A DNA stretch of 8,240 nucleotides from JBILVQ01 sp044370375. GTDB lineage: Bacteria; Bacteroidota; Bacteroidia; UBA4408. How positions within the stretch are numbered: position 1 is the first letter of the stretch; each line of letters starts with the position of its first letter. Location of the stretch: NCBI GenBank assembly GCA_044370375.1, contig JBILVQ010000136.1:1-8240 (forward strand), read 5' to 3'. The notes below the pieces were generated by a model. That model was not told the DNA's origin. It made no database searches and saw only the letters and a program-made list of their open reading frames with translations. A program made the position numbers and the translations under genes. Below are positions 1 through 7,229 of this stretch, piece by piece.

Positions 1-1281
1 CGATAATTGCTCAATAAATTCATTCATGCTTTCGCGGTTGAGCATGCGGTTACCCCTGCTGAATTTTCGCAATGCTTCATAGGGGTGTTCAAAATTTTCT
101 CTCCGTAAAATAGTTTGGATGGCCTCGGCTACAATGGCCCAATTATTTTCCAGATCAAGGCGGATGCGATCTTCATTTGGAACCAGTTTTCCCAGCCCTT
201 TTTCAACAGATTTTAAGGCAATCAGCAAATGGCCCAAAGGAACACCTATGTTGCGCAGAACCGTACTGTCTGTTAAATCTCTTTGTAACCTAGAGATGGG
301 AAGTTTGGCAGAAAGATGCTCCAACAGCGCTATGCAAATACCCAAATTTCCTTCCGCATTTTCGAAATCAATCGGATTCACTTTGTGCGGCATGGCTGAT
401 GAACCCACTTCTCCTTCTTTGGTTTTTTGAATAAAATAATTCATGGAAATATACATCCAGCAATCGCGACATAAATCCATCAAAATGGTACTTATTCTTT
501 TTAACCCATCCAGCAATTGCGCAAGGTTATCGTAATGTTCAATTTGGGTGGTAAATTGCTGTCGGTTTAACCCAAGGTTTTTCAAAAAGGTATTACCAAA
601 TTCTACCCAGTTATGCTTAGGATAGGCAATTTTGTGCGCATTGAAATTCCCTGAGGCTCCCCCAAATTTTCCTTCATATCCTGTGTTTTTTATTTGCTCA
701 ATTTGCTTGCTTAAACGCTCACAGAATACCATAAATTCTTTACCCAGATTGGTTGGGGTTGCCGGCTGTCCGTGCGTATGGGCAAGCAAAGCAAGGCCTT
801 TCCATTCTTTTGCTCTTTCTAAAAGTTGTTGGTTGATATGATCAATGGCAGGTAATAAAATTGCCTCCATGGCATCTTTGATCATTAATGGAAAGGCTGT
901 ATTGTTGATGTCTTGTGAGGTCAATCCAAAATGAATCATTTCGAGATTTAGGTCCGGACAAATTACAGCCACTTTTTCTCTTAAAAAATATTCTACCGCC
1001 TTAACATCATGGTTGGTTTTTTTTTCAATATCCTTTATTTGCGCTGCATCTGCATCCGAAAACGCAAGGTAAATGTTGCGAATTTCTTTTTTCTCTTGCT
1101 CGGTAAGCACGTCTTTTTTTTGACCGCTCAAGGGCAAAAAATTTATCAGATATTCTATCTCAATTTTTAAGCGATACTTCAGCAAAGCCGATTCAGAAAA
1201 GAAATTGGCAAGCACGTTGGTTTGTGAAAAATATCGCCCGTCGAGCGGACTTAAAGCGTTGATGGAATGGTGTGTTGTCAT
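1..1281 (-). CDS. purB: Adenylosuccinate lyase (PurB), 3' end beyond the window
   Basis: PurB cleaves fumarate from SAICAR and from adenylosuccinate in cytosolic purine synthesis, forming AICAR and AMP. The minus strand is open from the ATG at 1281 to base 1, giving 427 residues and then the window edge. From memory of the E. coli enzyme (456 residues), about 25-30 C-terminal residues are missing. Landmarks sit at the E. coli positions: SPLDGRYF near residue 11, TNHDVKAVEYF from 89, TSQDINN from 121, HTHGQPATP from 168 (catalytic His170), and the flexible signature loop GSSAMPHKVNP with Ser294/Ser295 (near positions 387-405). RDLTDSTVLRN follows. It belongs to the E. coli-type PurB subgroup, not the shorter Bacillus type. 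The start is chosen because the family N-terminus begins there. Its ATG lies 1 nt after the stop of the receptor gene, with no room for a separate promoter between them, so it is probably co-transcribed and perhaps translationally coupled. Confidence 0.96.
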   Translation of the reverse strand, partial: MTTHHSINALSPLDGRYFSQTNVLANFFSESALLKYRLKIEIEYLINFLPLSGQKKDVLTEQEKKEIRNIYLAFSDADAAQIKDIEKKTNHDVKAVEYFLREKVAVICPDLNLEMIHFGLTSQDINNTAFPLMIKDAMEAILLPAIDHINQQLLERAKEWKGLALLAHTHGQPATPTNLGKEFMVFCERLSKQIEQIKNTGYEGKFGGASGNFNAHKIAYPKHNWVEFGNTFLKNLGLNRQQFTTQIEHYDNLAQLLDGLKRISTILMDLCRDCWMYISMNYFIQKTKEGEVGSSAMPHKVNPIDFENAEGNLGICIALLEHLSAKLPISRLQRDLTDSTVLRNIGVPLGHLLIALKSVEKGLGKLVPNEDRIRLDLENNWAIVAEAIQTILRRENFEHPYEALRKFSRGNRMLNRESMNEFIEQLS

Positions 1282-1282
1282 G

Positions 1283-3691
1283 TTAAAATTCAATTCTGTA
1301 TCCTCCAATAGGGAATAAACCAAATTGATATTCGGTTTTTACTCCTGCAATTCTTGGATCAAAATATTGGCGAAGTACGTTTTTTCTGTTCAAAATATTC
1401 TCTAAACTTACAAAAAGATGATGTGCATTTCTTTTTGTATTGATTCGGGTGGAGATTTTAAAATCAATTCGCTGGTAATAAGGAAGCTGCTCTTCAAAGG
1501 CCCTCGCTTCATCGAAAACTTCAGCCTGAAATTGGATAGACTGAGCTACATCCACCGGAATGTAACGGTTTCCACCCGCTTGCGTAACTCTTATATCCAA
1601 TGAAATACTTTGCTTTCCTTTGTTGAACTCGAATTCATATCCTCCCAAGATATTCGCTACATAGCCACCGTTAAAGGCTGTATTTCGCTCCACACCATCA
1701 CTGCCTTTATACTTGCTCCTGAAAATCGAAGTAGTGGCCAAAAAGTAAAAATGATTAGAGAAAAATTTTTCCAAAGTTATTTCCCAACCGTAGTTTCTTC
1801 CCTTTCCATTGTTGCTTAAACTGTCTGCTAAATCAAGGTTGCCAATATCTCTGCCAGAATTTAGGATGGAATAAACACTCTGCTTGTTTCCTTCTACGGG
1901 CACATTGTAAAGGTGTTGATAATAGGCTTCCGATTTAATCCGATAATTTTCTCCAAACACTTTGTCGTAGCCCAAAATCCAATGCCTTGCCCTTAAAAAA
2001 TCCAGGCCAAGGTTGGTTTGACTGTATTGGTTTTCCTGACGATTATAAGATTCCAGAAAGTAATATACAAAGGGATGCATCTGACTGTGTTCTCCATAAC
2101 CGAAATTAATCGACTGACTTTCCGTTAGCATATATTTCATGCCCAAACGGGGCTCTACCGATACAGACTTATTGAGCCACAAATACTGATGGTGGATGCC
2201 TCCGGTCAGCATTAGTCTGCTGCCAAACCTCCTCTGCCACGAAACAAAAGCACGATAAAAAACGGTGCTCCCTTGTTGGTTGAATAAATCAACCATTTGC
2301 CGGTATTTTCTGGAGTATTGTGTATTCAAATAATCAACCCCCGTTAAATATCCGTTAATCCCCGCCCGAAACAAATTTTTTGCATTGATTTTACTGTTCA
2401 ACAAGTAGGAAAGTTGCCATTGCGTGTCTGTTGAGTTGTTGTTGAAGGTTTCAAACTTTTCTCCGCTGACCGATAGGGTATCAACACTTGCCGAAAAATT
2501 GGCTCCGCTCACCGCAAGGGATATTTTTCCCGATGTTTTTTCATTGAAGAAGTACAGATGGTTAATGCCGGCAGCTCCCATTTTACTACCATAATAAAGG
2601 TCGGTTCCTTGCCCCGTAAAGGCCCAGTCTTCTTGCGTTTTTTCGCTCTCTAGTAATTCAATGACGCTAGACCCCCCAATGCCCCAAATCGAAAAAATTC
2701 CTTTTTTGGTGGTGGGAAGGTTTACCTTAAAGGAGATATCCTGATACAAAGGAACCCCCGAAACGCCAAAGCGAATGCCCAATAAATCGAATACCTGCAA
2801 GGTGCTGTATCGGTAATTGATGAGGTAAGAGGCACCTCCTTTTTTTCCAATCGGACCCTCATTGCCTAGTTCAAAACCATTGATACCTACTTGTCCTGTA
2901 AATTCATTTTTTTCATTGTTGCCATTTCTAAGCCGCAAATCAAAAGCAGCCGCAACCCGATTGCCATACTCAGCGGGGAAGGCCCCGGTATAAAAATCCG
3001 AAGAGGCCAGCAAATTGTTGTTGAGGATGCTAATCGGCCCTCCGGTTGCTCCTTGTGCCGAAAAATGATTGGGGCTCGGAATATCAATACCCTCCAATCG
3101 CCACAAAACACCCAGCGGTGAATTGCCTCGTACAATAATATCGTTCCGGGCATCATTGCCTGAGCTTACGCCTGCAAAATTGGTGGCCATTCTGCTCGGA
3201 TCTCCTCGGCTTCCCGCATAGCGATTGGTTTCTTCCTTGTTGAACGAACGGGCGCTAACACTGGCCATTTCATTGTTGGCTTTTGATTTATCTGTTTGGC
3301 CTACAATTTCAACCTCTCCGGTTTCATACACTTTTTCGGTCATCCCAATTTCCAAAACAAGCTCCTTGCCGCTGGTTAGCACCACTTCTTTTAGGCTAAC
3401 CGGATAATATCCCAGAATTTCAAAACTTAAGTGATGTCGTCCTGGTGCTATGCCCTTCAATCGAAATTCGCCCTTTTCATTCGTGTTTTCTACCAACTGG
3501 GGTTGTGTTGATTTTAACACTACCACTACACCGGGAATTGGTCTTTTAGATTCTGCATCTGTTACCACACCCCTAATGGTTTGGGTATTCTGTCCAAGAC
3601 TTACCAAAGATAACAGTTGAAAAAACAGCAATGACCAAAGCCAAAATGTTTTCAGGCCTGTGCTTCTATTTTTAACACCACTGCTTTTCAT
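1283..3691 (-). CDS. TonB-dependent outer-membrane receptor with carboxypeptidase-like regulatory domain
   Basis: This 802-residue protein should be an outer-membrane barrel that takes up a ligand using energy from TonB-ExbBD. Residues 1-34 form a signal peptide: a basic start, then a Trp/Leu/Phe-rich core ending near SLVSLGQ. Residues about 38-118 are a carboxypeptidase-regulatory-like beta-sandwich (IRGVVTDAESKRPIPGV, GEFRLKGIAPGRH, LGYYPV), a common N-terminal extension in Bacteroidota receptors. The plug spans about 135-260, with AGSRGDPSRMA, NDIIVRGNSP and LWRLEGIDIPSPNHF, a conserved subfamily pattern I recognise. The rest is barrel, ending in phenylalanine (GGYRIEF) as outer-membrane barrels usually do. 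No SusD-like lipoprotein adjoins it, so a SusC-type glycan role is unlikely. The substrate cannot be read from sequence. The gene is divergent from mqnA and directly precedes purB. No frameshift or truncation is seen. Confidence 0.93.
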   Translation of the reverse strand: MKSSGVKNRSTGLKTFWLWSLLFFQLLSLVSLGQNTQTIRGVVTDAESKRPIPGVVVVLKSTQPQLVENTNEKGEFRLKGIAPGRHHLSFEILGYYPVSLKEVVLTSGKELVLEIGMTEKVYETGEVEIVGQTDKSKANNEMASVSARSFNKEETNRYAGSRGDPSRMATNFAGVSSGNDARNDIIVRGNSPLGVLWRLEGIDIPSPNHFSAQGATGGPISILNNNLLASSDFYTGAFPAEYGNRVAAAFDLRLRNGNNEKNEFTGQVGINGFELGNEGPIGKKGGASYLINYRYSTLQVFDLLGIRFGVSGVPLYQDISFKVNLPTTKKGIFSIWGIGGSSVIELLESEKTQEDWAFTGQGTDLYYGSKMGAAGINHLYFFNEKTSGKISLAVSGANFSASVDTLSVSGEKFETFNNNSTDTQWQLSYLLNSKINAKNLFRAGINGYLTGVDYLNTQYSRKYRQMVDLFNQQGSTVFYRAFVSWQRRFGSRLMLTGGIHHQYLWLNKSVSVEPRLGMKYMLTESQSINFGYGEHSQMHPFVYYFLESYNRQENQYSQTNLGLDFLRARHWILGYDKVFGENYRIKSEAYYQHLYNVPVEGNKQSVYSILNSGRDIGNLDLADSLSNNGKGRNYGWEITLEKFFSNHFYFLATTSIFRSKYKGSDGVERNTAFNGGYVANILGGYEFEFNKGKQSISLDIRVTQAGGNRYIPVDVAQSIQFQAEVFDEARAFEEQLPYYQRIDFKISTRINTKRNAHHLFVSLENILNRKNVLRQYFDPRIAGVKTEYQFGLFPIGGYRIEF

Positions 3692-3834
3692 GAATAAAAT
3701 CTAAGCGTTTGCAACAAGGCCGTTTTGTTTTGAGCCGACAAATTTCTTTATTTTTTAGGTATAACCGTTCGCTTTCCTACATGTTCTTTTGTTTCACAAA
3801 AAAAAGAAAGGCCAATGCTTCTGCTTTTCATGAA
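3681..3834. repeat. Pair of 14-bp direct repeats, 140 bp apart
   Basis: CTGCTTTTCATGAA occurs at 3681-3694 and again at 3821-3834. The first copy contains the start codon of the receptor gene (complement of 3689-3691). On the minus strand the second copy also reads as an ATG followed by Lys-Ser codons. With a 15-base gap the similarity continues into AAGCAnnGGCCT in both copies. This could be a remnant of a local duplication of the receptor 5' end, or chance in AT-rich DNA. Confidence 0.55.
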
Positions 3835-3953
3835 GGCAAGCTGCAAAATCTATCACCAATGAAATTTATTATCCTTAAAAATCAAGGATTTGAACCGAAT
3901 TTAAACCCTGCACCCCGGTTGCACTTGCCATTAATTTTACCTTTGCTTAACTG
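3692..3953. other. Divergent intergenic region between the receptor gene and mqnA
   Basis: These 262 bases separate two divergent genes. The right end carries a good promoter for mqnA, listed separately. A weak dyad, ATCCTT-N7-AAGGAT at 3871-3889, lies about 30 bases upstream of that promoter. It lacks a T tract, so it does not look like a terminator, and it could be a protein-binding site or chance. A 14-bp repeat of the receptor start region lies at 3821-3834. I see no convincing TAnnTTTG promoter for the leftward receptor gene; the best is GAAATTTG (complement of 3739-3746) without a matching upstream TTG. A rightward 81-codon reading frame (3709-3954) crosses most of the region but resembles no family I know. 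Confidence 0.6.
3919..3945 (+). promoter_or_regulatory. Bacteroidota-type promoter for mqnA
   Basis: TTG at 3919-3921 is followed after 16 bases by TACCTTTG at 3938-3945, a perfect match to the Bacteroidota -7 consensus TAnnTTTG. The usual TTG to TAnnTTTG spacing is about 17-23 bases, so the spacing here is slightly short. Transcription from such a box normally starts a few bases downstream. That places the start at about 3949-3953, right at the mqnA ATG (3954), so the message may be leaderless. Confidence 0.65.
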
Positions 3954-4703
3954 ATGCATCGCGTTTCCATTGTCAATTATACCAATAGCTGGCCATTTTA
4001 TTATGGACTATTACCGTTGGCCGAAAAGAAAATAATTTCCCTTTCCGGTGATCATCCCGGCGAATGTGCCCGTAAACTAAGCTCCGGAGGTGTTGATCTC
4101 GGCCTGGTTCCTGTAGCGGTTTTGCCCCAACTAAAAAATTGTAAAATTGCCTCCGATTTGGGTATTGCCGCCTTTGGACACGTTGGTTCAGTTTTTTTGT
4201 TTTCTAAAGTACCCCTCGAGGACATAAAAACAATTTTTCTCGACTATCAAAGCCGGACCTCCGTGCGGCTTTTGCGCATTTTGTTGAAGTATTTCTGGAA
4301 AAAGAAGGTCGATTTCATTCCTGCTGTTCCCGGTTATGAAGACCAAATTATGGATGATACCGCCGGATTAATCATTGGTGACCGTGCCTTCTCTGCCATT
4401 AACCAGTTTCCCTACCGTTACGATTTAGCATCTGCTTGGGCTTCCTATACCGGACTTCCCTTCGTTTTTGCCCTCTGGGTAGGTGCTGAATCACTGGAGG
4501 ATAATTTTTTAGCCGATTTTAACGGGGCTTTGCAGCAAGGCCTCGACCAAAGAAAGCAAATTATTGCCGAAAAGGCCCGCAGCGTTGGACATGCCGAAAT
4601 GTTAAGCAATTACCTGTATAACAGTATTTTGTACCATATCGGCCACGAAGAAAAGGTAGGATTAAATCTTTTCCTTCAATTGGAAAAGAAATTAGACAGA
4701 TAA
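3954..4703 (+). CDS. mqnA: Chorismate dehydratase MqnA, futalosine menaquinone pathway
   Basis: MqnA dehydrates chorismate to 3-enolpyruvoyl benzoate, the first step of the futalosine route to menaquinone, in the cytosol. The 249 residues form the periplasmic-binding-protein-like fold of the MqnA/MqnD family. VSIVNYTNSWPFYYGL (4-19) matches the MqnA N-terminal pattern and differs from the MqnD one. DLGLVPVAVLP (48-58), LDYQSRTSVRLLRILL (96-111), IIGDRA (140-145) and DLASAWASYTGLPFVFALW (157-175) are the expected family blocks. The ATG at 3954 is chosen because the conserved fold starts within four residues of it and the promoter box ends only 8 bases upstream. No other mqn gene lies in the window, so the rest of the pathway must be elsewhere. 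The rpsF promoter begins directly after the stop codon and no terminator separates the two, so read-through into the ribosomal operon is possible. Confidence 0.9.
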   Translation: MHRVSIVNYTNSWPFYYGLLPLAEKKIISLSGDHPGECARKLSSGGVDLGLVPVAVLPQLKNCKIASDLGIAAFGHVGSVFLFSKVPLEDIKTIFLDYQSRTSVRLLRILLKYFWKKKVDFIPAVPGYEDQIMDDTAGLIIGDRAFSAINQFPYRYDLASAWASYTGLPFVFALWVGAESLEDNFLADFNGALQQGLDQRKQIIAEKARSVGHAEMLSNYLYNSILYHIGHEEKVGLNLFLQLEKKLDR

Positions 4704-4704
4704 T

Positions 4705-4734
4705 TTGCAGGAAATTATCTTTTTTTTACCTTTG
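4705..4734 (+). promoter_or_regulatory. Promoter of the rpsF-rpsR-rplI operon
   Basis: TTG at 4705-4707 (TTTG from 4704), a 19-base spacer, and TACCTTTG at 4727-4734 match the Bacteroidota promoter consensus in sequence and spacing. The upstream element starts immediately after the mqnA stop codon. Transcription should begin near 4738-4742, giving a leader of about 30 nt. That leader contains a small possible hairpin, CCC (4739-4741) with GGG (4749-4751), and an A-rich stretch before the rpsF ATG. No Shine-Dalgarno sequence is visible. Confidence 0.8.
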
Positions 4735-4770
4735 CCGTCCCTTTTTTAGGGCTTAAAAACAAGTAACACT

Positions 4771-5127
4771 ATGTTAAAAGATTACGAAACCGTTTTCATC
4801 ATGACTCCCGTTTTGTCTGATGACCAGGCAAAGGAAACGGTAAACAAGTACAAAAACCTGATTACTCAGGCAGGGGGAACCCTGGTTCATGAAGAGAATT
4901 GGGGCCTGAAAAAATTGGCCTACCCAATTCAGAAAAAATCTTCAGGATTCTATCATCTTATTCAATTCAAGGCTCCGGCAACCTTTGTGGCCGATCTTGA
5001 AACGAACTACAAAAGAGATGAAAAAGTTATTCGCTTTCTTACCGTGGCTCTCGACAAGTATGCTTATGCCTACAGCGAGCGCAGAAGGAACAAGAAGGAT
5101 GAACCAAAAGAAAAAACTAACGCCTAA
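4771..5127 (+). CDS. rpsF: 30S ribosomal protein S6
   Basis: S6 binds the central domain of 16S rRNA together with S18 on the 30S platform. The 118-residue product shows the S6 pattern throughout: a YETVFIMTPVLSDDQ first strand, GGTLVHEENWGLKKLAYPI in the middle, GFYHLIQFKA, and the DEKVIRFLTVALDKYAYAY block near the end. A charged tail (RRRNKKDEPKEK) follows; such tails vary between species. The length fits Bacteroidota S6. It is the first gene of a three-gene operon, 14 bases before rpsR, with its own promoter after mqnA. Neither ssb nor priB lies between S6 and S18, unlike the arrangements in Firmicutes (ssb) and Enterobacteria (priB). Confidence 0.97.
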   Translation: MLKDYETVFIMTPVLSDDQAKETVNKYKNLITQAGGTLVHEENWGLKKLAYPIQKKSSGFYHLIQFKAPATFVADLETNYKRDEKVIRFLTVALDKYAYAYSERRRNKKDEPKEKTNA

Positions 5128-5141
5128 TTCCCCTTAAAAAA

Positions 5142-5408
5142 ATGGCAAAATCATCAGAAATCCGCTACCTGAACCCGCCTTCAGTAGACGTGGCAAAGAA
5201 AAAGTATTGTCGCTTTAAGAAAAGTGGCATTAAGTACATCGACTTCAAAGATCCTGTGTTCCTCTTGAAGTTTGTTAACGAGCAAGGTAAAATTCTTCCC
5301 CGCCGTTTAACCGGTACCTCCATCAAATATCAAAGAAAAGTATCAACCGCCATTAAGCGCGCTCGTCATTTGGCCCTCATGCCATACGTTGCCGATATGT
5401 TGAAGTAA
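5142..5408 (+). CDS. rpsR: 30S ribosomal protein S18
   Basis: S18 pairs with S6 on the 30S platform and contacts 16S rRNA. The 88-residue product contains YCRFKKSGIKYIDFKDP (about 22-38), then the diagnostic block ILPRRLTGTSIKYQRK followed by AIKRARHLALMPY. A single cysteine (residue 23) is present, in the same context as the E. coli protein (FCRF), so this is not a multi-cysteine zinc-binding paralogue. It starts 14 bases after rpsF and ends 18 bases before rplI. The bases before the ATG are A-rich, with no Shine-Dalgarno sequence. Confidence 0.97.
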   Translation: MAKSSEIRYLNPPSVDVAKKKYCRFKKSGIKYIDFKDPVFLLKFVNEQGKILPRRLTGTSIKYQRKVSTAIKRARHLALMPYVADMLK

Positions 5409-5426
5409 TTTTTAAAAGAAAAAGCA

Positions 5427-5873
5427 ATGAAAATTATCCTCAAACAAGACGTACAACACCTTGGCTATGCTAATGATATTGTGAATGTACGCGATGGTTA
5501 TGCTGCAAACTATTTATTGCCTAAAGGCTTAGCAATCCTTGCTACCGATAGCGCCCTAAAAGTATTAAGCGAAAACCTTAAGCAAAAAGCTTTCAAAGAA
5601 GAAAAAATCAAAACTCAGGCACAAAAAATGGCCGAGTCACTCAAAGGAATTGTTGTGAAAGTGGGCGCCAAAGCCGGTGAAAATGGAAAAATTTTCGGTT
5701 CTGTTACCACCGTTCAATTGGCAGAAGCCATCAAAAAGATGGGCCACGAAATTGACAGAAAAGCAATTTCCATCGATGAAGATTCAATCAAAAACATCGG
5801 GTCTTACACTGCAAAGGCAAGACTTCACCGCGATGTTGTGGCTGAAATCAATTTCGAAGTAATCGCTGAATAA
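5427..5873 (+). CDS. rplI: 50S ribosomal protein L9
   Basis: L9 binds domain V of 23S rRNA at the base of the L1 stalk and limits frameshifting. The 148 residues match the usual length of about 148-150. The N-terminal rRNA-binding domain shows the signature MKIILKQDVQHLG...GYAANYLLPKGLAILAT (1-40). A long, Lys/Gln-rich helix follows at about 45-75. The C-terminal domain starts near VVKVGAKAGENGKIFGSVT (about 75-93), a well-known L9 block. It is the last gene of the S6-S18-L9 operon, and a strong intrinsic terminator begins 18 bases after its stop codon. Confidence 0.97.
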   Translation: MKIILKQDVQHLGYANDIVNVRDGYAANYLLPKGLAILATDSALKVLSENLKQKAFKEEKIKTQAQKMAESLKGIVVKVGAKAGENGKIFGSVTTVQLAEAIKKMGHEIDRKAISIDEDSIKNIGSYTAKARLHRDVVAEINFEVIAE

Positions 5874-5891
5874 TATTTCGCCAGATTTTAC

Positions 5892-5919
5892 AAAGGGGCC
5901 TTTATGGCCCCTTTTTTTT
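5892..5919 (+). terminator. Intrinsic terminator after rplI
   Basis: AAAGGGGCC (5892-5900) pairs perfectly with GGCCCCTTT (5906-5914) across a 5-base loop, and the T run continues to 5919. The stem has six G:C pairs plus three A:T pairs. It ends the rpsF-rpsR-rplI transcript. Read on the minus strand the stem is followed only by TTTG and then mixed bases, so it may stop the convergent permease transcript less efficiently. No other terminator is seen in the 74 bases between this hairpin and the permease stop codon. Confidence 0.92.
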
Positions 5920-5993
5920 GTCCTTATTTTTCGCGCAATAATCCGCTGTGCTTAATTTGTCAGGTTCTTATTCCTTAAAATACCGATAGGCCC

Positions 5994-7226
5994 TTATTCA
6001 TATCTCAATGCTTCCACCGGGTCAAGCTTGGCCGCCTTGGCCGCCGGATAAAAGCCGGCAACAATGCCAACAAAAAAACATAAAAAGAACCCCGATGCTA
6101 TCCAGAGCCAGGGAATGATAAAACCTGCGCCCACAGCAAAGGAGGTGAAGTTGCCGGTGATAATCCCTAGAATAATTCCAATAATTCCTCCTAACTGACA
6201 AATAACAATCGCCTCAACCAAAAATTGCGTCCTGATCGATTTTCTGGTTGCACCCAAACTCATCCTTATCCCAATTTCACGCGTTCTTTCTGTTACAGAT
6301 ACCATCATGATGTTCATCAGTCCGATGGCTGCCCCCAATAAGGTTATCAATCCAATAATGGTGGCTGCCATGGTTACATAACGGATGTTGTCAATTAACA
6401 AACCGGCCAAACTATCGCTTTTTAATATTTCAAAATTATCCTCCTGGCCCAAACCAACTTTCCTGATTTTTCTGAATAATCCCTCTGCTTCACTTATCCC
6501 CACGTCCATTTGTGAAGGATTGCCCGCCACAACGTTGATGGTATAGGAGGTTTCATCCTCCAGAAACTTTTGTCTGGCATAACTGATAGGAATGATAACC
6601 ACCTTATCTCCTCCCATGCTCATGCTGGCTCCCTTTTCCTTCAAAACCCCAATAACCCGCATTTTCTGATCACCTACCGATACAATTTCGTCTAAAGGAT
6701 TCTTCTTTCCGGGGAATAGTTTTCTCGCTATTTCATACCCAATGATTACCACCGGAGCATTCATTTGAACTTCAGCTAAACTATAATTCCTGCCTTGGCT
6801 AATCTCATAACCCGCCGCAGCTACATAATTTTCATCTGAACCGAAAATACTAATGTTAGGATTGGTTTTTTCTCCCTTGTATTTTATGGTCATTCCCTGT
6901 CCGGCCATCGTGGATAAACTCACCAAGGCCGGAAAAGAAAACTGCTCTTTAAACTGACTGCCCTCCTCGTAAGTTATTGCCCTGAATTTTTTTGGCTTTT
7001 TTCCCTTCTTACCAATCCTAATACTTAATTCTCTGTTGCGAATGGTGAAGGTATTGGCCCCCATGCTCGAAAAATTACTGTTGATGGATTGCTTGATGGA
7101 GTCAATAGCCGTCAATATTCCAACCAAGGCAGTTATCCCAACAGCAATAATAAGCATGGTTAATACAGACCGCAACAGGTTGGCCTTAATGGCTCCCATG
7201 GCGATTTGTACATTTTCTCTAAGCAT
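5994..7226 (-). CDS. MacB/FtsX-family ABC transporter permease
   Basis: This 410-residue inner-membrane subunit has the MacB architecture without the fused ATPase. TM1 lies at about 19-41 (LRSVLTMLIIAVGITALVGI). A periplasmic MacB_PCD-type domain covers about 42-275. An FtsX domain follows with three TM segments at about 281-308, 335-362 and 368-393. The diagnostic loop LMNIMMVSVTERTREIGIRM (303-322) and SLGATRKSI, plus the C-terminal PAAKAAKLDPVEALRYE, are intact. Family members move lipoproteins, peptides, drugs or lipids mechanically using a separate LolD/MacB-like ATPase and often a MacA-like adaptor. Neither partner is in the window, and the next gene downstream is convergent, so an ATPase must be encoded elsewhere. 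The gene starts 3 nt after the paaG-like stop, suggesting co-transcription. The substrate is unknown, and a link to phenylacetate metabolism is not shown. Confidence 0.92.
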   Translation of the reverse strand: MLRENVQIAMGAIKANLLRSVLTMLIIAVGITALVGILTAIDSIKQSINSNFSSMGANTFTIRNRELSIRIGKKGKKPKKFRAITYEEGSQFKEQFSFPALVSLSTMAGQGMTIKYKGEKTNPNISIFGSDENYVAAAGYEISQGRNYSLAEVQMNAPVVIIGYEIARKLFPGKKNPLDEIVSVGDQKMRVIGVLKEKGASMSMGGDKVVIIPISYARQKFLEDETSYTINVVAGNPSQMDVGISEAEGLFRKIRKVGLGQEDNFEILKSDSLAGLLIDNIRYVTMAATIIGLITLLGAAIGLMNIMMVSVTERTREIGIRMSLGATRKSIRTQFLVEAIVICQLGGIIGIILGIITGNFTSFAVGAGFIIPWLWIASGFFLCFFVGIVAGFYPAAKAAKLDPVEALRYE

Positions 7227-7229
7227 AAT

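Noticed and set aside
119..841. Two rightward frames (119-430 and 632-841)
   Set aside because: Both are antisense to purB, whose minus-strand frame is continuous and carries all catalytic motifs.
2887..3156. 89-codon minus-strand frame inside the receptor gene
   Set aside because: It is a shifted frame fully inside the plug domain of a clearly real protein and has no family features.
3739..3746. GAAATTTG on the minus strand as a receptor promoter box
   Set aside because: It differs from TAnnTTTG at the first base, and no TTG lies at the proper distance upstream.
3709..3954. Rightward 81-codon reading frame whose TGA overlaps the mqnA ATG (TGATG)
   Set aside because: The stop-start overlap looks like translational coupling, but the protein resembles no family I know, the mqnA promoter box lies inside it, and it spans the low-complexity divergent region. 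Conservation in relatives would reverse this.
5677..5862. 61-codon frame within rplI
   Set aside because: It is a +1 frame inside the conserved C-terminal domain of L9 and has no independent support.
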